Shown: piece after piece, positions 10,640 to 32,700 of the stretch
How the letters are laid out: the number at the start of each line of letters is the position of its first letter
Numbering within the stretch: the stretch's first letter is position 1
Assembly (NCBI RefSeq): GCF_963576615.1
Contig: NC_088708.1
Location: 66,070,672-66,134,671 of the forward strand
Source of the DNA: Watersipora subatra
Taxonomy: Eukaryota; Bryozoa; Gymnolaemata; Cheilostomatida; Watersiporidae
Length of the DNA stretch: 64,000 bases
Direction of reading: 5' to 3'
Translations under genes and position numbers: made by a program
Notes under the pieces: model-generated
Databases searched by the model: none
Told to the model about the DNA's origin: nothing
The model's input: the letters and a program-made list of their open reading frames with translations, nothing else

Positions 10640-12726
10640 TACCTCTAAAAAAAGTTTATATTTGCAATCTTTGAGACTGGTTAAGCATCAGACACATCGG
10701 TGTGATGCATTTGTTTACCATTTTATAGCTTGTGTGTGCAAATCATGCTGAATAGGCTACATCCAATCCCTTGACTGATGTGAATACGTAGGTACCAAGT
10801 CAGCAGAAAGGTTCACACTAGGGCAGCAGAAAGGTTAAATTAAATATTGTATCAATTAAAATTCAGGCTTGGATCAGACACGAAAGAATGTAAATTAAAG
10901 GAAGATAGGGAAAGGGTTTATTTGATGAGATCTGAGATCCATTGTTTGCACAAATCTCTGGTATGCGAGGAACTTATTCAGAGTTCCAAGGTCATTCAAA
11001 TAGTCTCGATTCACCGTAAATATTGGATACAGCTTCTTCCGTACGTTTTGATGCAAACAACTCGTGTTAACTTAGTTTTAAACGAGTGCTATTGATAAAA
11101 GATGAATTTGGAATATCTATCTCAGACTGCAATGATACTATGCTAAATGTATTTTAATATATTCTACTGGTCATCTTACCCATAAGAAAACTCCCGATGC
11201 TGTACTTGTGTATCATATGTTGAGTCAGCAGCAACAACAGGTTGTCATGAATTATTGCCTTACTAGAGCCTGAGGCATGTTTGAAGAAAATGAGGGGTCC
11301 ACTACTTTTATGATCAATCTTTACTATAATAAGAGCCGTGACTGTCTGTCTGTCCAAATACATGATAAGAGGGTAGAAAAAAAAGTCACTTTCTGTGGGA
11401 TTTGATCTCACAACTCCGCTTGGTAGACCAACATTTTACCCTCTGCTAATGATCTCTTACAACACACCAAACCACCAGCATAGATGTACTAGTATTATCT
11501 ATAATTTCCAGTGATAGTTTTTCTGACAGGAATCACCATTTGGTAGCAAGTGCCTGCCTCAGTCTAAATAGGCTATGATACTAGGCAATGCCAAACTGTC
11601 TAGAATAATAGCCCACCGACCTTTCACATACTCTTTCCTAATACTACAGGATATTGAGCCACGGGATATGCATACCTCGGGTCACAAATGGAAAGGTTTT
11701 GTGTGACTAGCAAATCCATGTCGGCAGATCAATCTGCATGAATGCAGAGCGTGCACATGATAGAGACGATGGCCTGGGGAGAGATGTTATCTTCGCTCAG
11801 CAGGAATATTCTTTTAAGATAAGAACAGATGCCAAGAAATGCAGCAAGAGTACAATACGCTTCCGCACATACAGTTCACAGGCTAACAGCTTACCTTACA
11901 AGGTTATCGTTAGCAAAAACGCAAGTCATAAAATATGATGCTGCTAATGATGTTCATAGATATATTTTACGAGACCAATCAGAATTTGCCGGTGACCATC
12001 CGTCCAGCATGGATATTTGAAACAAAGTAGGGCACTTCAATTTAATTGAAAAGGAAGCCTCAAGAGAAAGACACGAAACTCAAGCGAACAAGACAGACTT
12101 TATTAGGGATGCACTTGATATAAACTGTCAATGATAAAGTGTAAATCATACTTCATTCTGGTACAAAGGGCTATTTGGTTGGCAATTGAATAAAATGATC
12201 TTTGCTCTAACTTCTTTGTTATCGAGGGCATAATTGTAAATGACAAGCATATTAGTATTAAATATCAATGCTTGGCAGCATTTTAGCCACTGTCTAGAAG
12301 TCTGTTCTAAAATACTCGCTGTCACAAATTCCATTAGATATAGATATTGTTGACCCAAATACCAGCCAACGAACACTGAAAAAGCGATGACCATCATTGC
12401 TACACCAAAGGTTGCTAACTGCATAGACAAAAGCAAGCATTCCATATGCATTCAACCTGCTGCACAGTTGCTAGTCTATATAATGCCTTGGGATGATGTG
12501 TGAGTGTGCTTATATCAGCATCAAACACTAGGATAACTGATATGAGACAGTCTTTTTGTACAAATACATAAATACTGACAGTGGTACAAGATATAAATAG
12601 ACTTTTATGAAGAATAATATTTACAGACTAACCACCATTATCTGCTGCCAATTGCAAACCAATAGAATAGTAAAGAGCTCGAGTGGAAGACACCGAGCAA
12701 GTCTCGACAGGGATGAATTTGTAATT
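10640..12726. other. Spacer downstream of FAM32A, no recognised gene apart from a SINE
   Basis: A hydrophobic 101-residue minus frame at 12146-12451 has no family resemblance and lies within the likely 3' region of FAM32A; I do not call it a gene. Other frames are short. Confidence 0.4.
11319..11475 (-). mobile_element. tRNA-derived SINE, family A (minus orientation)
   Basis: Read on the minus strand, the tRNA-like head has an A-box-like TAGCAGAGGG and a B-box-like GAGATCAAATCCC. It is followed by a CAGACAGACAG stretch and the tail CACGGCTCTTATTATAGTAA. The same head-to-tail layout recurs at 59817-59965, 61253-61410 and 62003-62215. Confidence 0.6.
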
Positions 12727-15700
12727 TTACTTTGTCCAGCTGACTTTGGGAATGTCATAGTGCTCCGAGAGTGAGTCGAGATGGCTGTTGAAGTCCTGCA
12801 AGCACAAATTTTGAGCGATGAGAGATCCATAGCAAGTAGTATCAGACTTACACACTATGCATAAATCTCCTGTACGTCAATCCACAAATCAACAAACAAA
12901 TTCAGAAAAATAACTACTTAGAGCAAAATGAGACACTCAAAATTCAGAGTTATTCTCTCACAAACAATTCTGTACACTGCCTAGTCAAACCTCAACTCAT
13001 GATCACCTCCATGTACGAATTTTGTAAAATTTTGAGCAAATATTTGTTTCACCATACGAAATAATTTTCAGCAGACAACATCCAAAATTGTTCAAAACAT
13101 TAACTTTGTTAGCAAAAATAAAAAAGTAAAGAAACATGATAATAAAACATAAAAATAATAAAAATGATCAAGTTAATTCAAGCTCTCTTAGTCAGGCTTG
13201 AATTAATAGCTTGTTCTCTTGAATTATTCTTGCCTAGTATAAGTTGGAGTTGTCACACCACTTATTTCTATTACTGACTACCGCTGAGCAATAACTTCAT
13301 CATTTTACTAATTATTACTTTATTGATTTAATTACACATAGTTTAGTCTTTTACATGGTTTTATATAACACATTTTTCTCGATGCTTTAGATAATTATTG
13401 AAGCATTTGACATGGTTTTCTAGCTTTAGAATAAATTAAACTAAGTAAATGTAATCTGATATTTGCTGATAGAACATTTGCTTCAGTAAACCACAGTTTG
13501 AACCTACATTGTATGAAGTAAATATAGTATCAGTATTTGAATGTCAAGGTTTTTTATGAGAACTGTAAACAGAAAATGAGGTTATTCTCTTTAGCAACTG
13601 TAACAGAACCCTTCGAAGCTGTCAGTTTAAATTTGAATAAGTTGATAAAAGCCGCATGTCAGACCAACAAGTAAAAGACACCTACCAGTATTCTTTCCTT
13701 GTGCGTTTTTTCTGCTCTCTTAAGCATTTCCTTATCTTGCTACAAAACATGCCAAAATATTACAACACAACATCTGAGCATCATTTGTTTAGTGACATCA
13801 CCAAACTTAATCTAGAAAGCATGTGTTTACACGCAAAAACTGTTGTCCTAGGACAAACAACAAACATGGCACCATTGTTATTGGCAACAGAATATCCATG
13901 TCAGAGTTGTCATAGCACTAAAGACTAAGTCTGTTTGTTCAAGACAGCAATAAAATCAAGATGAGTTTTGAAAATTGCATAGGGTACAATTCACACGGCA
14001 TTAGATTGAGAAGGGAACAACTTAGACACTGGAATGTTCTAGCTTGCCTAGAGAGTAGCAACGTATGCACATGCTATCTTATAAACATCTGATCCCAGCA
14101 AAAGATAACTAAGCTACTTTCAAGTGCAACTCGCATTGAAAAATGTCAAAAGGCTTGAAATTATAACTTCCACATAGAGATGGCACAACTCCAATCCTAA
14201 TCAACTTGCAAACAGGAATGTTGCAGCACCCCCCTGACCCTATGCATGGGGAGCTGTACGTGACTACGGTCATGAAATACAGAAAAAAAGGGGTTTGTCT
14301 ACAAACATTCTCACTAAAAATCACACAGTTGGCTGACAACACGCATAACAATGATGAGTACATGCATAGCTCCATCAACTGTCATCCACTCTGTGTTTAG
14401 TAAGCAATCAACAAGAGGTTACAGCCAGAGTATTCTCAGCCTGTTAAACAGCAGGGTTCCCATACTCTTATTACTCTCAACAAGCTCCCCTCCTTTCTAT
14501 AAGAACTAAGTGTAAAGAAAAATTCTTGTGGTGTAAAGGTAATGATGAATTTGTCAGATCATGTGTGTTGCATAACAAATTTATGCAAAAATTCTGAAAG
14601 CGTTTGACACCACAAAAAAAAACAAAGGCTGCCAATTGTAGATGAAGACTCATGCTTTTGCTGATACACGGCTATAGCAAGTGAATTGTGGTTTTTGTAG
14701 CAACTTGATGCAGCAATCCTAAATATAAAACTTCCTTCTAAATAACCACATATCTACTTCTCAAGTCAGGCAACATTCCAATGCAACCACTCAGTTGTAC
14801 TAATGCTGGGAGGTGGATGATCATGGGAGAATATTTTACATATTGAAATATACTTAGCAAGTGGGATTCAATACTGGTATGTGACCTAAAACTGTCTTAG
14901 ATATTTGATATGAGCGACATAGACCAAATTATATGGAATTACTATATACAGAGCAGTGATGGATTGCCATGCCGCGGGCTGACAATGAGAGACAGTTGAA
15001 TAACACCTTTTCATTCCAGAGCTGTCAGGATGACAAAAACACAACAAACAACATGCCACTCGTGACACCTAGCGATAGTAAGGCCAAACAAAATGAAGGC
15101 CTATAGATATGATGAGGTAGGTTATGCAAGCAAAATTGTCCAAATGAGAGTGTATCTGTCTGTAACAGTAGTCTAATCATCAGTGTATTAGACAAAAAGT
15201 AACCAGCGCTACCTTTTTCCGTTTAGCCTCTTCAAACGCTTGTTCAGCAGGAGTCTTGCGCTTCTTGGCTCTCATCTTTTCTGTGTGCTCTTCATACTCA
15301 TCCGTAGGGTCCACCTCTTTCTTCTCCTTGCTCTTTTTAGACTTCTTACGCTTTTCTCTGCGAAAACAAAGTGAGCAGCTGAAACAATGAAACCTTTGGC
15401 TGTTTCGACTAACAGAGTCCATACTTCTTGCTAACATGCAGAATGACATGCCTGGATCTTTTTAGAGTCCCTCAAGAACAGAGTCGCAATACTAGGGCTG
15501 TGAAAAGTTGAATAGTATAAGTCAGAAGTTTGTTCTGAAATTTAAAATCCTGAGCGCCTAATTATTTAACAAATAAGACTAGTGACAGGAGCCAGAAAAG
15601 GTATGGAACCATTTGGGGTGCCATGCCTGGAGCTCTTATATATATTATGAAGACATCATCATCTTATCGTAGAAACAATTCTAAGATACTAAACCGATGT

Positions 15701-16932
15701 TGCCGATGTTTATACGCTATAATACGCAGAGAGAAAATTATTTACTAAATAGCTTTAAATGTTATCCTGCGAGGTTTGTGGGTGGAGAGTGGAAGGCGAT
15801 TACACTCTAATAAGAGATTAACTCTGGACAAGCACCGGCAACTCTACCTGACAGCATTTCTTGTTTTGTGCAAAGAAAATAGCTATTAAATTACAGGCCT
15901 CATTTGAATATAAGTTATTTCAATGTAGTTTTTAATATAGGTTGCTTCAACTGAACCTGAATGAACAAATTAATATTTAGAGATAATAGCGTTATTTGTT
16001 ATCACCGAGTCCATACCAAACAACTAAACGGAATAATGAAGGGAAATACACTCAAATGGAAGGGAGTTTAATGGTGCAATTATTTGCAAACTTAAAAACT
16101 TAACTTTGTGGAGAAAATTTCTTAGCCGTGAGGGGATAATACGGGAGTTTGTGATGATACAAATGGAGCACACTCTCAACCAAATGCTATGGATATCTAT
16201 ACAAAAAATAGACACCAGAACAATGCTCAGCACAGATTACATAACAGTTAAATTCCTATTTGAGTTAGCATATACATTGAGTACTCGGAAATTGCAACAA
16301 ATTGATGTATGACCCCAACAGCACGTGAATAATTAGATTCCCCTGTAAATCAAATCAGTGCAAAAAGAATTTGGCATTGTCCAGGTAAGACGATATGAGC
16401 AGCAATTAGAGAGTGAAGTTCAGACTAAACACAACTCCAGTTTTATTTGTTCTGTCATCATATTTAACATAAGCACATGCAGTAACTTTCTATAGGGTAA
16501 TTTCTCGGCCTTTCTGAAAATCGCATTGATAGCTGCTAAAACTACAAGCTATTTTGGAAGTTTTTAAAAGAGTTACTATTGAAGATCCGGTTGAGCTAAT
16601 AACCAGTCCCACGAGTGTCATCAAGCGCTTGCCAAATAAGAAATCCCATACAAATGTCACGATTTGCTGCCATCAAATATGAGAGACTAGCCAAAAGCAA
16701 AATAATCTTTGTTACATCTACAAACTGCTAGGAATATGCTCTATGTAACCTTTAGGTTACCTTAGGAGTTTTCTTCCTTGTTTCATACAAATAAAACAAG
16801 ATGACGCAACCCTTAAATTAAAAGACATTTCAGCAAATATGCAGAATTCGCTGGAAAATAAGAACTGACTTACTTTTTTGATGATTTAGAAAATTTGAGG
16901 CGACCACCCGCCGAAGAATAAAGGTCTGACAT
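12727..16932 (-). CDS. FAM32A: FAM32A homologue (spliceosome-associated nuclear protein), four exons
   Basis: Minus-strand exons 16932-16874, 15357-15213, 13739-13686 and 12795-12727 give 108 residues (human about 112). The first junction is phase 2 and the others phase 0; all are GT-AG. The order is a short N-terminus, a Lys/Arg-rich stretch (about 18-36), an acidic patch (DPTDEYEE), then the conserved KRKTPAEQAFEEAKRKK and EKTHKERI segments. It ends in DFNSHLDSLSEHYDIPKVSW plus TK, nearly identical to the vertebrate C-terminus. From established knowledge, FAM32A is a small nuclear protein of the metazoan spliceosome at the exon-ligation step; its C-terminal tail reaches into the active site near the 3' splice site. 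Strong tail conservation suggests a functional gene. The ATG at 16932 was chosen because it opens the frame just upstream of a perfect GTAAGT donor. A transposon fragment begins about 130 bp upstream. Confidence 0.93.
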
Positions 16933-17060
16933 GGTTCACTTTTCTTCAACTTCACATCCAGATTTCTTGGTACGCACCTAAAAGTTGAGTGTAAAATAAC
17001 AAAACGATGATAGGTAAAAGTTAAATGAGACGGTTCAGCCTTTTTTTTAATCTTTTTTAG

Positions 17061-17439
17061 CAAAATTGATCGTGGGTAAAACGCTCAAAAGAAAAAGATG
17101 TCTTTTCTTTTGAGCATTTCAGCAACGACCAAGTTTTGCCAATGTCAATCTAAAAAACGTCCTGGCAATAACATCACCTCAAACAACAAACCAATCTCAA
17201 GTGATAGAAAAATCTCTATACTTTTTAATAAAAATGTTTTAAACTTTACATTAGAAGCATTTAATTTGAAACAAGCCATTTGTGCTTTTGATTTATATTG
17301 TAGTTTGTATATGTACATGTATCTACTAATAAACAAGTAAATACATGGACTTGTGACAGTGCTCTGATAACTTGAACGCTCTGATAATTCGAACACTTTC
17401 GCTCGGTCCCGTGAAGTTCGATTTATCCATGTTTGACTG
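17061..17439 (+). mobile_element. Truncated copy of TA-flanked TIR transposon (family C)
   Basis: From GCAAAATTGATCGTGGGTAA onward it is nearly identical to 56535-56918, and it ends in the same terminal repeat (GTTTGACTG before TA at 17440). The left part is missing. It stands about 130 bp upstream of the FAM32A start codon. Confidence 0.8.
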
Positions 17440-17444
17440 TACTT

Positions 17445-20400
17445 TCAATAAAACAAACATGCATTATATTGAAAAAGATTATATTTGAGTCAGCAAAAGC
17501 TGCCACTAAATGATTGAAGCAACTTTTTAACATCCACAAAACAAAAATAACTCTGCTCTAACTTGCTGCAAACAATTAATTCATTATTGTTACTGAATAA
17601 GTATACCGTGATATTAATTAAACAAGTGAAGACTGGTAGAGTAGGAGATGGTAGAATAGGAATCCGAGTGAATACATATTCTTATCGAAATAAAAGCCCC
17701 TATATTTTTAAAAGATGCTTTTAGAAAGTAACACTTTTATGGTCCTAGAAACACCGAAGCATGATTTCTAAAATAAACAATATTAGTTAGTGAGAAAAAT
17801 ATGCAAGCTTTGTTTCAAGAGATTCGCAAGGGTAATTCCGGATAGTGGAAACGCATGCACAAAGCACTTTATCTACAACGAACTAAAAATAAATAGGCAT
17901 TGAATAAATAAACCATGGTAATGATATTTAACTGGATTCTTCTTCAGTGCATTACAATGAATTGAGTAATGTCCTAATAATTCAGCCCACGTTAGAGACA
18001 AAAAAATTGGAAAACAATATGCTGCATTATGAAGTGTTTTACATTTAGCTCATGAAGATATGAAAGGGTCATGATTTCACCCTTATACTATTCAAGCTGC
18101 TTGTTTGCTTGAATTGTACGCTTACTTGGTATATCTTTTTTCTTATCATATGTATAACATTTTGAAAATCACATTAGTTACAATTTCTGTGAAACATAGG
18201 CTACCTTAACTGCATATTTCTCTTAGCACATTTTTACAGTATTTCTCATCTGTGTTACGATGACTTCCTTTAAAAAATGCAACTAATGAACTAATTTTTT
18301 AAAGATTCATTTATTTAACCTTCACTCCATTTCAGTTTTTGTAAACATTTTCTATTACATTTGCAACAAGAACTGTACCCAGGGATTAACCATAACTATT
18401 GTTATTGAACTAGTCACAATTGTTTTGTGATAATGTTGATGATAATATAGACATTGTTAAAAACATCACTGTATGCATATTTTATTTTACCGTATTTGTT
18501 TACAAGCATTGCTTTACTTTATATTTTTCAACATATTCCATGAATTGGTTGATGATTCGAAGCACGAGAAGGCTACTGACTATTAGAGAATGGTCAAAAT
18601 TCATTTACTACTTGGCACATTGTTTCAATAATCAAATACAAGATGAAGCCATCGGTCTTTGCTAATCTGAATTATGGGCAATGATCTAGAGACCTCATGA
18701 AATGTAAGTATTTCAGCTTCTTCAACAACACTATAACAATTGTATAGCTTGTGACTAGATAGGATTTGAGGTGCAGGCTGTACCACATTGCAATTAGCTA
18801 CAGTGCATACTCAGACAAAAATATGTCTCACACAATACTGGGTCAGGCCTCCGGCAATCTGTCAGCACATCCGCACTTCGTCTTGATGCTGAATACTAAA
18901 CAACTGATTATTAAAACTTGTGTATTTATATTTTCATGTCTAATTGGGTAGTTGTAAAAATCAACTAATTGTGAACTAAATTAAAACACAGACATTCGTA
19001 ATTGAATTTATTATTCAGATAGCTGCTTAGGTCAGCTGTTTGCAAAAATAATCCGAATTGCAGAGTATAGTAAACTCAGCTAAAAAAATAATGAGTAAGG
19101 TTTAACAAGTAAAGAAGTACATTAAACCAAAGTAGATAAGCCAAGAATATTGAATTAAATACAGAACTATCTATTGAATGTGGTAGTCACAGAGTTGATG
19201 ACAACACCATTTTTCCTGTTAAATACAATAAAAATATTAAGCTGATTTCTGCCTTCTCTTATTGAACAAGGCTAGTTGCACAGCAGTAGGTATACAGTAC
19301 GGCATTCTGTTTGAAAACCATCCGTGATAGCAAAACAGCAATTTAATTTGTTAGGTACCTAAGTTTACAGCCAAAATACCCAGTCAGTTTTGGTGCCCTC
19401 TGGTTGTAATGTACTAAAAATGTGATAGGTTCAGTTTTCCTTGTAGGGTGCACGCGGTTACATTGTGGCAACACTGCTCTATGTTGAGTCCGGCAAACAA
19501 AATTTATTCAATACTCTGGCACAATAGGCTACAAGAAACCTGTTGAATAAAGGTTATAACCATGATAAACATCGAATCTGCTAAAGCTTTAGTAGGCTTT
19601 TTAGTGTCTCAGAGAAGACACGAAGACTTGCTCTCACTGATGAATATAACTTCGATAGAAATTTTATTGATTACAAAATCTCACCACTAAACACATGAAC
19701 TAGTTGAAAATAATAAGTGTAATTGTATTAATTAAATTCACGTGCCATTTTAATGCTTGTAATTGTAATCTCAAAACAACCAAAGACAGCTGCAGTGGAA
19801 GCGCACGTAATAAGCAAGTAGACTACAAACACGAACTGGATTAGATTCTGATCATGCCCTGCAGTTGGTACCCCTCCCCCTGGCCGACCAGTCCCTGTCT
19901 TTCTGATAAGCTCTAAATTTTGCTATAAGACCAGTACACAGGTGATTGCCTACAATACTTATCATTACCATAAGTACATTTATTTGACGAAAATATTACT
20001 ATAGATGTTTAGTGAAAAGCCAAGTCAAGCTGCATAGAAAATCTAGTGGAGTTGTTCTTGCTACTGCAAGCCAATCGAATTAATGTTTATGGGCAAGTAT
20101 TGCGTTAGAAACTACAGCAGATTTTAAACCAAAATGTTTTAATCAGATTTAATAGGAAAAAATGTGATGAGTAACAAAACACAATTACAATTTCCAAGAT
20201 CGCTAGACCGGATGAAGCTATTTCGATTTTAGAATAAGCGTCTTCTGAGCTGGTTGCCAACTATATCGAACGGTGAAGTGACCGTGTACAGTCTATCTTA
20301 CCGTACGTAAATTAATTAAGGGCGAGCAAGCTAGAACTCGACGTAGAGTTTGCAAGATAGGACAACTCCAACTTAACATTTCGCTACTACTTGACTCTTT

Positions 20401-21650
20401 AGAATTAACTACAGCATCTAGAATATTAATATGATTGTCATGCTTTATGACTTTGAACCCAAAATTAAAAGATCATCTTTTTACTAAAATTTATGGTACT
20501 TAAACTAAAAAAATTAACTGTTATCCTACCAAAAATAAGATATAAAACACCAATCTGCGAAACATCTGTTGTTTGTGAAATTTGCATAGCCACATCAATA
20601 TTGCTTTATAATCAATAGTTACGAGTAGTAATTGACCTGAAAAATCTTAAACTATTGTATATTCACCTGTAAAGGATGGAATAATACATGCCTTCATAAG
20701 AAAACCTTTGCAAGATCAAGTTGGTAAAGAAGAATGGCAAGTGTAAGGTAAAATAATAGTTTTACAAAAAGAGCCATTTTAACTGCAAAATAAAATTACT
20801 TTTATAGATGAATTAGTGTGCACCCTTAACTTTGCATTGAACTCTAGGGTGCAATCAGCAATTTAAGAGCAAACGCATGCAAAATATTTTATATGTTTAA
20901 GAACGTATTCTGCAATCATACGACAAAGTAATTTATACATGTACACACAAATTTCATTTAACATATCAATGCCATAAGTGCAAACAATGTTTATTCCAAT
21001 CAAAGCTGATTATAACTTGTTATTTAGCTATGCAATGATCATGTTAATAATTTTACAAAGTATTAGCAGTTTAGCAAGATTACATAATAGCTTACTACTT
21101 CATATTCCAGTAAAACACATTTTTCACAATTTTTTCATGGTACATATTGCATTCTAGACAGTCAAAGTATGATCAATTGGCAGACCAAAAAAATCCTACT
21201 TCACAGTCGGTGCACACTCTGTTACCATCATTAACTATCAAAATTTGTGAATACTTCATAAATTGTACAATAGGAAAATGAATGGCAATACAACAGTCAA
21301 ACCTTGAGTTGAAAATTTTTTGGAACGATGAATTAAGGGGTAAAGTTTAGATTGTCAGAGAAATGAAAGCGGAGTTATTTTCTCTTTCTCTTCAGTTAGT
21401 CACGCAACACCCAATCGTTCGCATATATTTCTATGATGCCGCCTAAGAGTCAGGCGGCGTTTACATTTGTCGGCATTCGTATCAGACCGCTTTAAAAACG
21501 ACATCATGATTACCGCTTACATTTGACCTTCGCATGATTACCAAAATGTGCTGTAAATAGTGTAGCTTTAAAAAAGCAACAAATTGTGAAACGCCTCGCT
21601 AATAACTCAAAACAGTTTTTGAATCTGAGGCTTACACAATCGTAATTTGG
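17445..21650. other. Intergenic spacer without a recognisable gene
   Basis: AT-rich DNA between the divergent FAM32A and CFAP91 genes. There is no frame longer than about 80 residues and none with family resemblance. A sequence starting CAGTCAAACCTTGAGTTGAA near 21295 resembles a mariner-type transposon end, but no partner end was found. Confidence 0.5.
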
Positions 21651-21657
21651 AGTGTCA

Positions 21658-21672
21658 GTTAGCAATAGCAAC
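21658..21672 (+). promoter_or_regulatory. RFX/X-box-like site (distal)
   Basis: GTTAGC-AAT-AGCAAC fits two RFX half-sites with a 3-bp spacer, one mismatch in the left half. It lies about 165 bp before the CFAP91 start codon. RFX factors drive ciliary genes in animals, so the placement makes sense. Confidence 0.4.
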
Positions 21673-21738
21673 TATCTTCAAGTAAAACTATGATGGGGCG
21701 CATAGCTAACACCCGCAATGATATTATATCGGGAACTC

Positions 21739-21752
21739 GTCACTATAGCAAC
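21739..21752 (+). promoter_or_regulatory. X-box (RFX binding site) upstream of CFAP91
   Basis: GTCACTATAGCAAC matches the 14-bp X-box pattern RYYNYYWWRRNRAC at every position and lies 84 bp before the ATG at 21836. Ciliary axoneme genes are classic RFX targets. Binding itself is inferred. Confidence 0.6.
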
Positions 21753-21835
21753 ATTGAATGTAGAGAGATGGAAATGTGACGGATTTTTGTGAACGTCTTG
21801 TAGATTTAAGACTTTACAAAAACTTTACAAGCAAA

Positions 21836-29739
<7,904 letters not shown>

Positions 29740-29744
29740 CTCTT

Positions 29745-32700
29745 AAAAGTACCCTATGCTCAAACCTCCCTCTCCTTAACTTCTTTTGCTTTCATCAGTC
29801 TATTTATATAAAATCACTCGTACTAATTATTGTCTATTGCTGGGTATAACTGACTGTTACTCAGCTGACAGATAGACTTATACAGATATTAATCGGCAAA
29901 TTAGAACTTTTGTTTTCAATCAAGAGTCAGTAACAGAGTTATGGAACACTGTTTTATATTCTATCTATTATATTCTATTTGAGATATACTACTTGTGATT
30001 ATTGTGCATAACTTTGGAATCGTGTGCAATTTAGTGATTGCACAAACACTCAAATAAATAGTAAATTTAAATTGCTAGAATTATTAGAAAGTGACAATGA
30101 TGATTATTTTCCAGGATCATTTTACCTTGAAAGCATAGACAGATAAAATTGAACACTTATCAAAATTGAACAGTCCATAGTTAAGTAGCCTACTAAATAT
30201 TTTGCCTCGGAGCAAAACTTTGCTAGCAGTAAATTATCAGTACTAGTACGCTTGTCAGTACCATGCACTGTGGAAGACCATCATGAGTAATCAGCATACG
30301 GCAAGTTATTCCATGCAATGTTAACGCGCCCTAGTTGTGTCATGATAGCGTCCTTGCCTGTGAATCTGACAACCTAACTTGACTCCCACGAGAGGCAATC
30401 TTTTTTCCTACACTCTTGTCATGGCTTCAGATAGACGTACAGAAACTGTTCTAATTATAGTAAAAATTTATTGAACAATGATGTGGTTGTCATTTGCTTA
30501 GACCATGGCATTTTGATTGTGTAACCCATACATTAAAAGCAGAAAAAGCATTGAATGTAAATCACATGCAATAAACAAACTAGTTTTTTCTTGTCACCTT
30601 TAATGAACAATTCAGCATTTAGCAACAATCCTGGCATCTAGCACTTCTGCTCGAATGACATTAAATTATTATTATTTACTGTTCCAGCAAGGTTGTTTTC
30701 ATTTTTGGAAAGAATCATGTTTGTTTACATATATCGCTACAATCACCACATCACAGTCACCACATTCACTACAATATGACACATAGATTTGATACAAGCT
30801 TAAGCAAAGCAAAGAGTAGCAGAGAGTAACCTTGGCAGGTCAATTTGCAGTTTATTAAACTAATAACAAATTTGCTGGTTGGCCATAGGAAATTTTTACG
30901 GATTGGTATTAATCAGAAAAAAAACATTGGTCGGCAGTACAGTTCATGAGGAAAAATGTAAAATGTTCATACGCTAAAAGCTTTTTTAAACTTTTAATAA
31001 TTCTTTTAAAACCAGGATGTTTCAAGCATCTTTTTACGAATTCACGAAAAGAACACTATAATATCTGTTTCAATTTTGGATAAGTCACTCCCTTCGTCTG
31101 AATATGCACAAATTTCACTGTTCATAGTGGTCCATGACTTTGATAGCAAGAGTTCCAGCTAATACATAATCGAGTCAGTTTTTATGACATCATTGTGGCT
31201 TCAAACCAATAGCAAGGTAGCTGTTAATCACACTATGTTGAACATCTTTACAATTGCTAAATCTGATGGAAATATTTTTAAACTGCTATTATGGAACTAA
31301 TTATAGCTTTTAAGGCCATATCACATATTGCCGCTAGTATGACTCTATTTTCTTTGATGCTTTAGTGCGTGTTATAAACAATTTTTTCCACGTTTTCACT
31401 TAGAGAAGGTCATCATTGAGCATGCACAGAAAGCTTGACGATTAGTACAAATGGAAAAAAATTTAGGGGAAGACTGGAGAACAGAAATATGCTGAATACT
31501 GCTGTGTTGATTATTGATAGTATTGAATTATCCTATCAATCAATCTTACAACTATTAGGGAGTAGCTCGAGTTTATTATCAAATGCAGATGCATTGCTAA
31601 ATTGTTGGTACTAATGCTCAGATAGGCCTAATCCTGATTAATGACTGTTTAACCAATGTTTTGTTGATTAACGTAATCAAGACCCTATAAAAGACCTTCC
31701 TAGATGTGAGAATCTAAGACTATGCTCTGAGAAAGGGAATCTCTAAGGTATGCGAAGAGGGGTTTCCCAATACTTATGTTTATTTACGAACAAGAAAATA
31801 TATAATAAGTTGCACTCTAGACTAAACTTATAAAAGTAATTTCTAGAGACTTAGAATATAGTCAACCCCATCTGTTCCCCAAAAGTTGACTCTTCCACTT
31901 GTTCTGCAGACACGCCTGACCGCTGTGAAGAAGCTTATATTGAAGAGTGAAGTATGTGGGTCAATATGCGTCCTTATATATGGGTTGAGAGTTAGCCTTG
32001 GTGTCCAAGAGTGGAACTATATGTTTCAACTCTTCAGTTCAGAGTATTGTAATTTTTGGGAGTTCCTGGCTACATCCTGCTGTGTTCTATCAGCAGAGAT
32101 TTCAAAATGTGTAATCCCCAATCATAATGTTAAAACTGGTATAGATCGGTGTCAGATACGGAGCTTGCTATCGCATGACACAAGTTATTATAGTATGTGT
32201 TAAGATTGTAATCTTTTGGCGATTATCTGAGATTTCCTTATGCCAAGTTCTCCTCGTCTTGGTAGTACAATGGGCAGGTTGGAAGTAGAAATAGGTTTGT
32301 AATGGTGATCTTCTCATTTCCGGAATTTGTATATGTTGTCTCCAAGAGGATCTGTTAAGGAAGTTGGTGTAGTTTGTTATCCTTTCCATGTATATCTGTA
32401 CATAACTGATTCTAGATATAACAATACTACCTATGGTTCACATACTCATCAAATTGTCACAGCTTAGTATTGGGAGGTGGCTTGCTCCAATACATCTGGC
32501 AATTTGCTGAAACAACATGTCACAGTATGCAAAAATATTTGCAAGGGTGCTTCGGCATACATATATGGCTAAACTTAGACAGATAAGTGTGCTGCAGCTC
32601 TGCATAGTCTGTACACATCAACAGTTGTGAAATAGTCAAATAGTTACTCTAAATTCTGAAAAAAACGGATAAAAGTGTAGACTACAGTTATTTATATTTA

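Noticed and set aside
12146..12451. Hydrophobic 101-residue minus-strand frame, possibly a membrane protein
   Set aside because: No family resemblance, no neighbouring exons that extend it, and AT-rich codons; hydrophobicity is expected by chance in such sequence.
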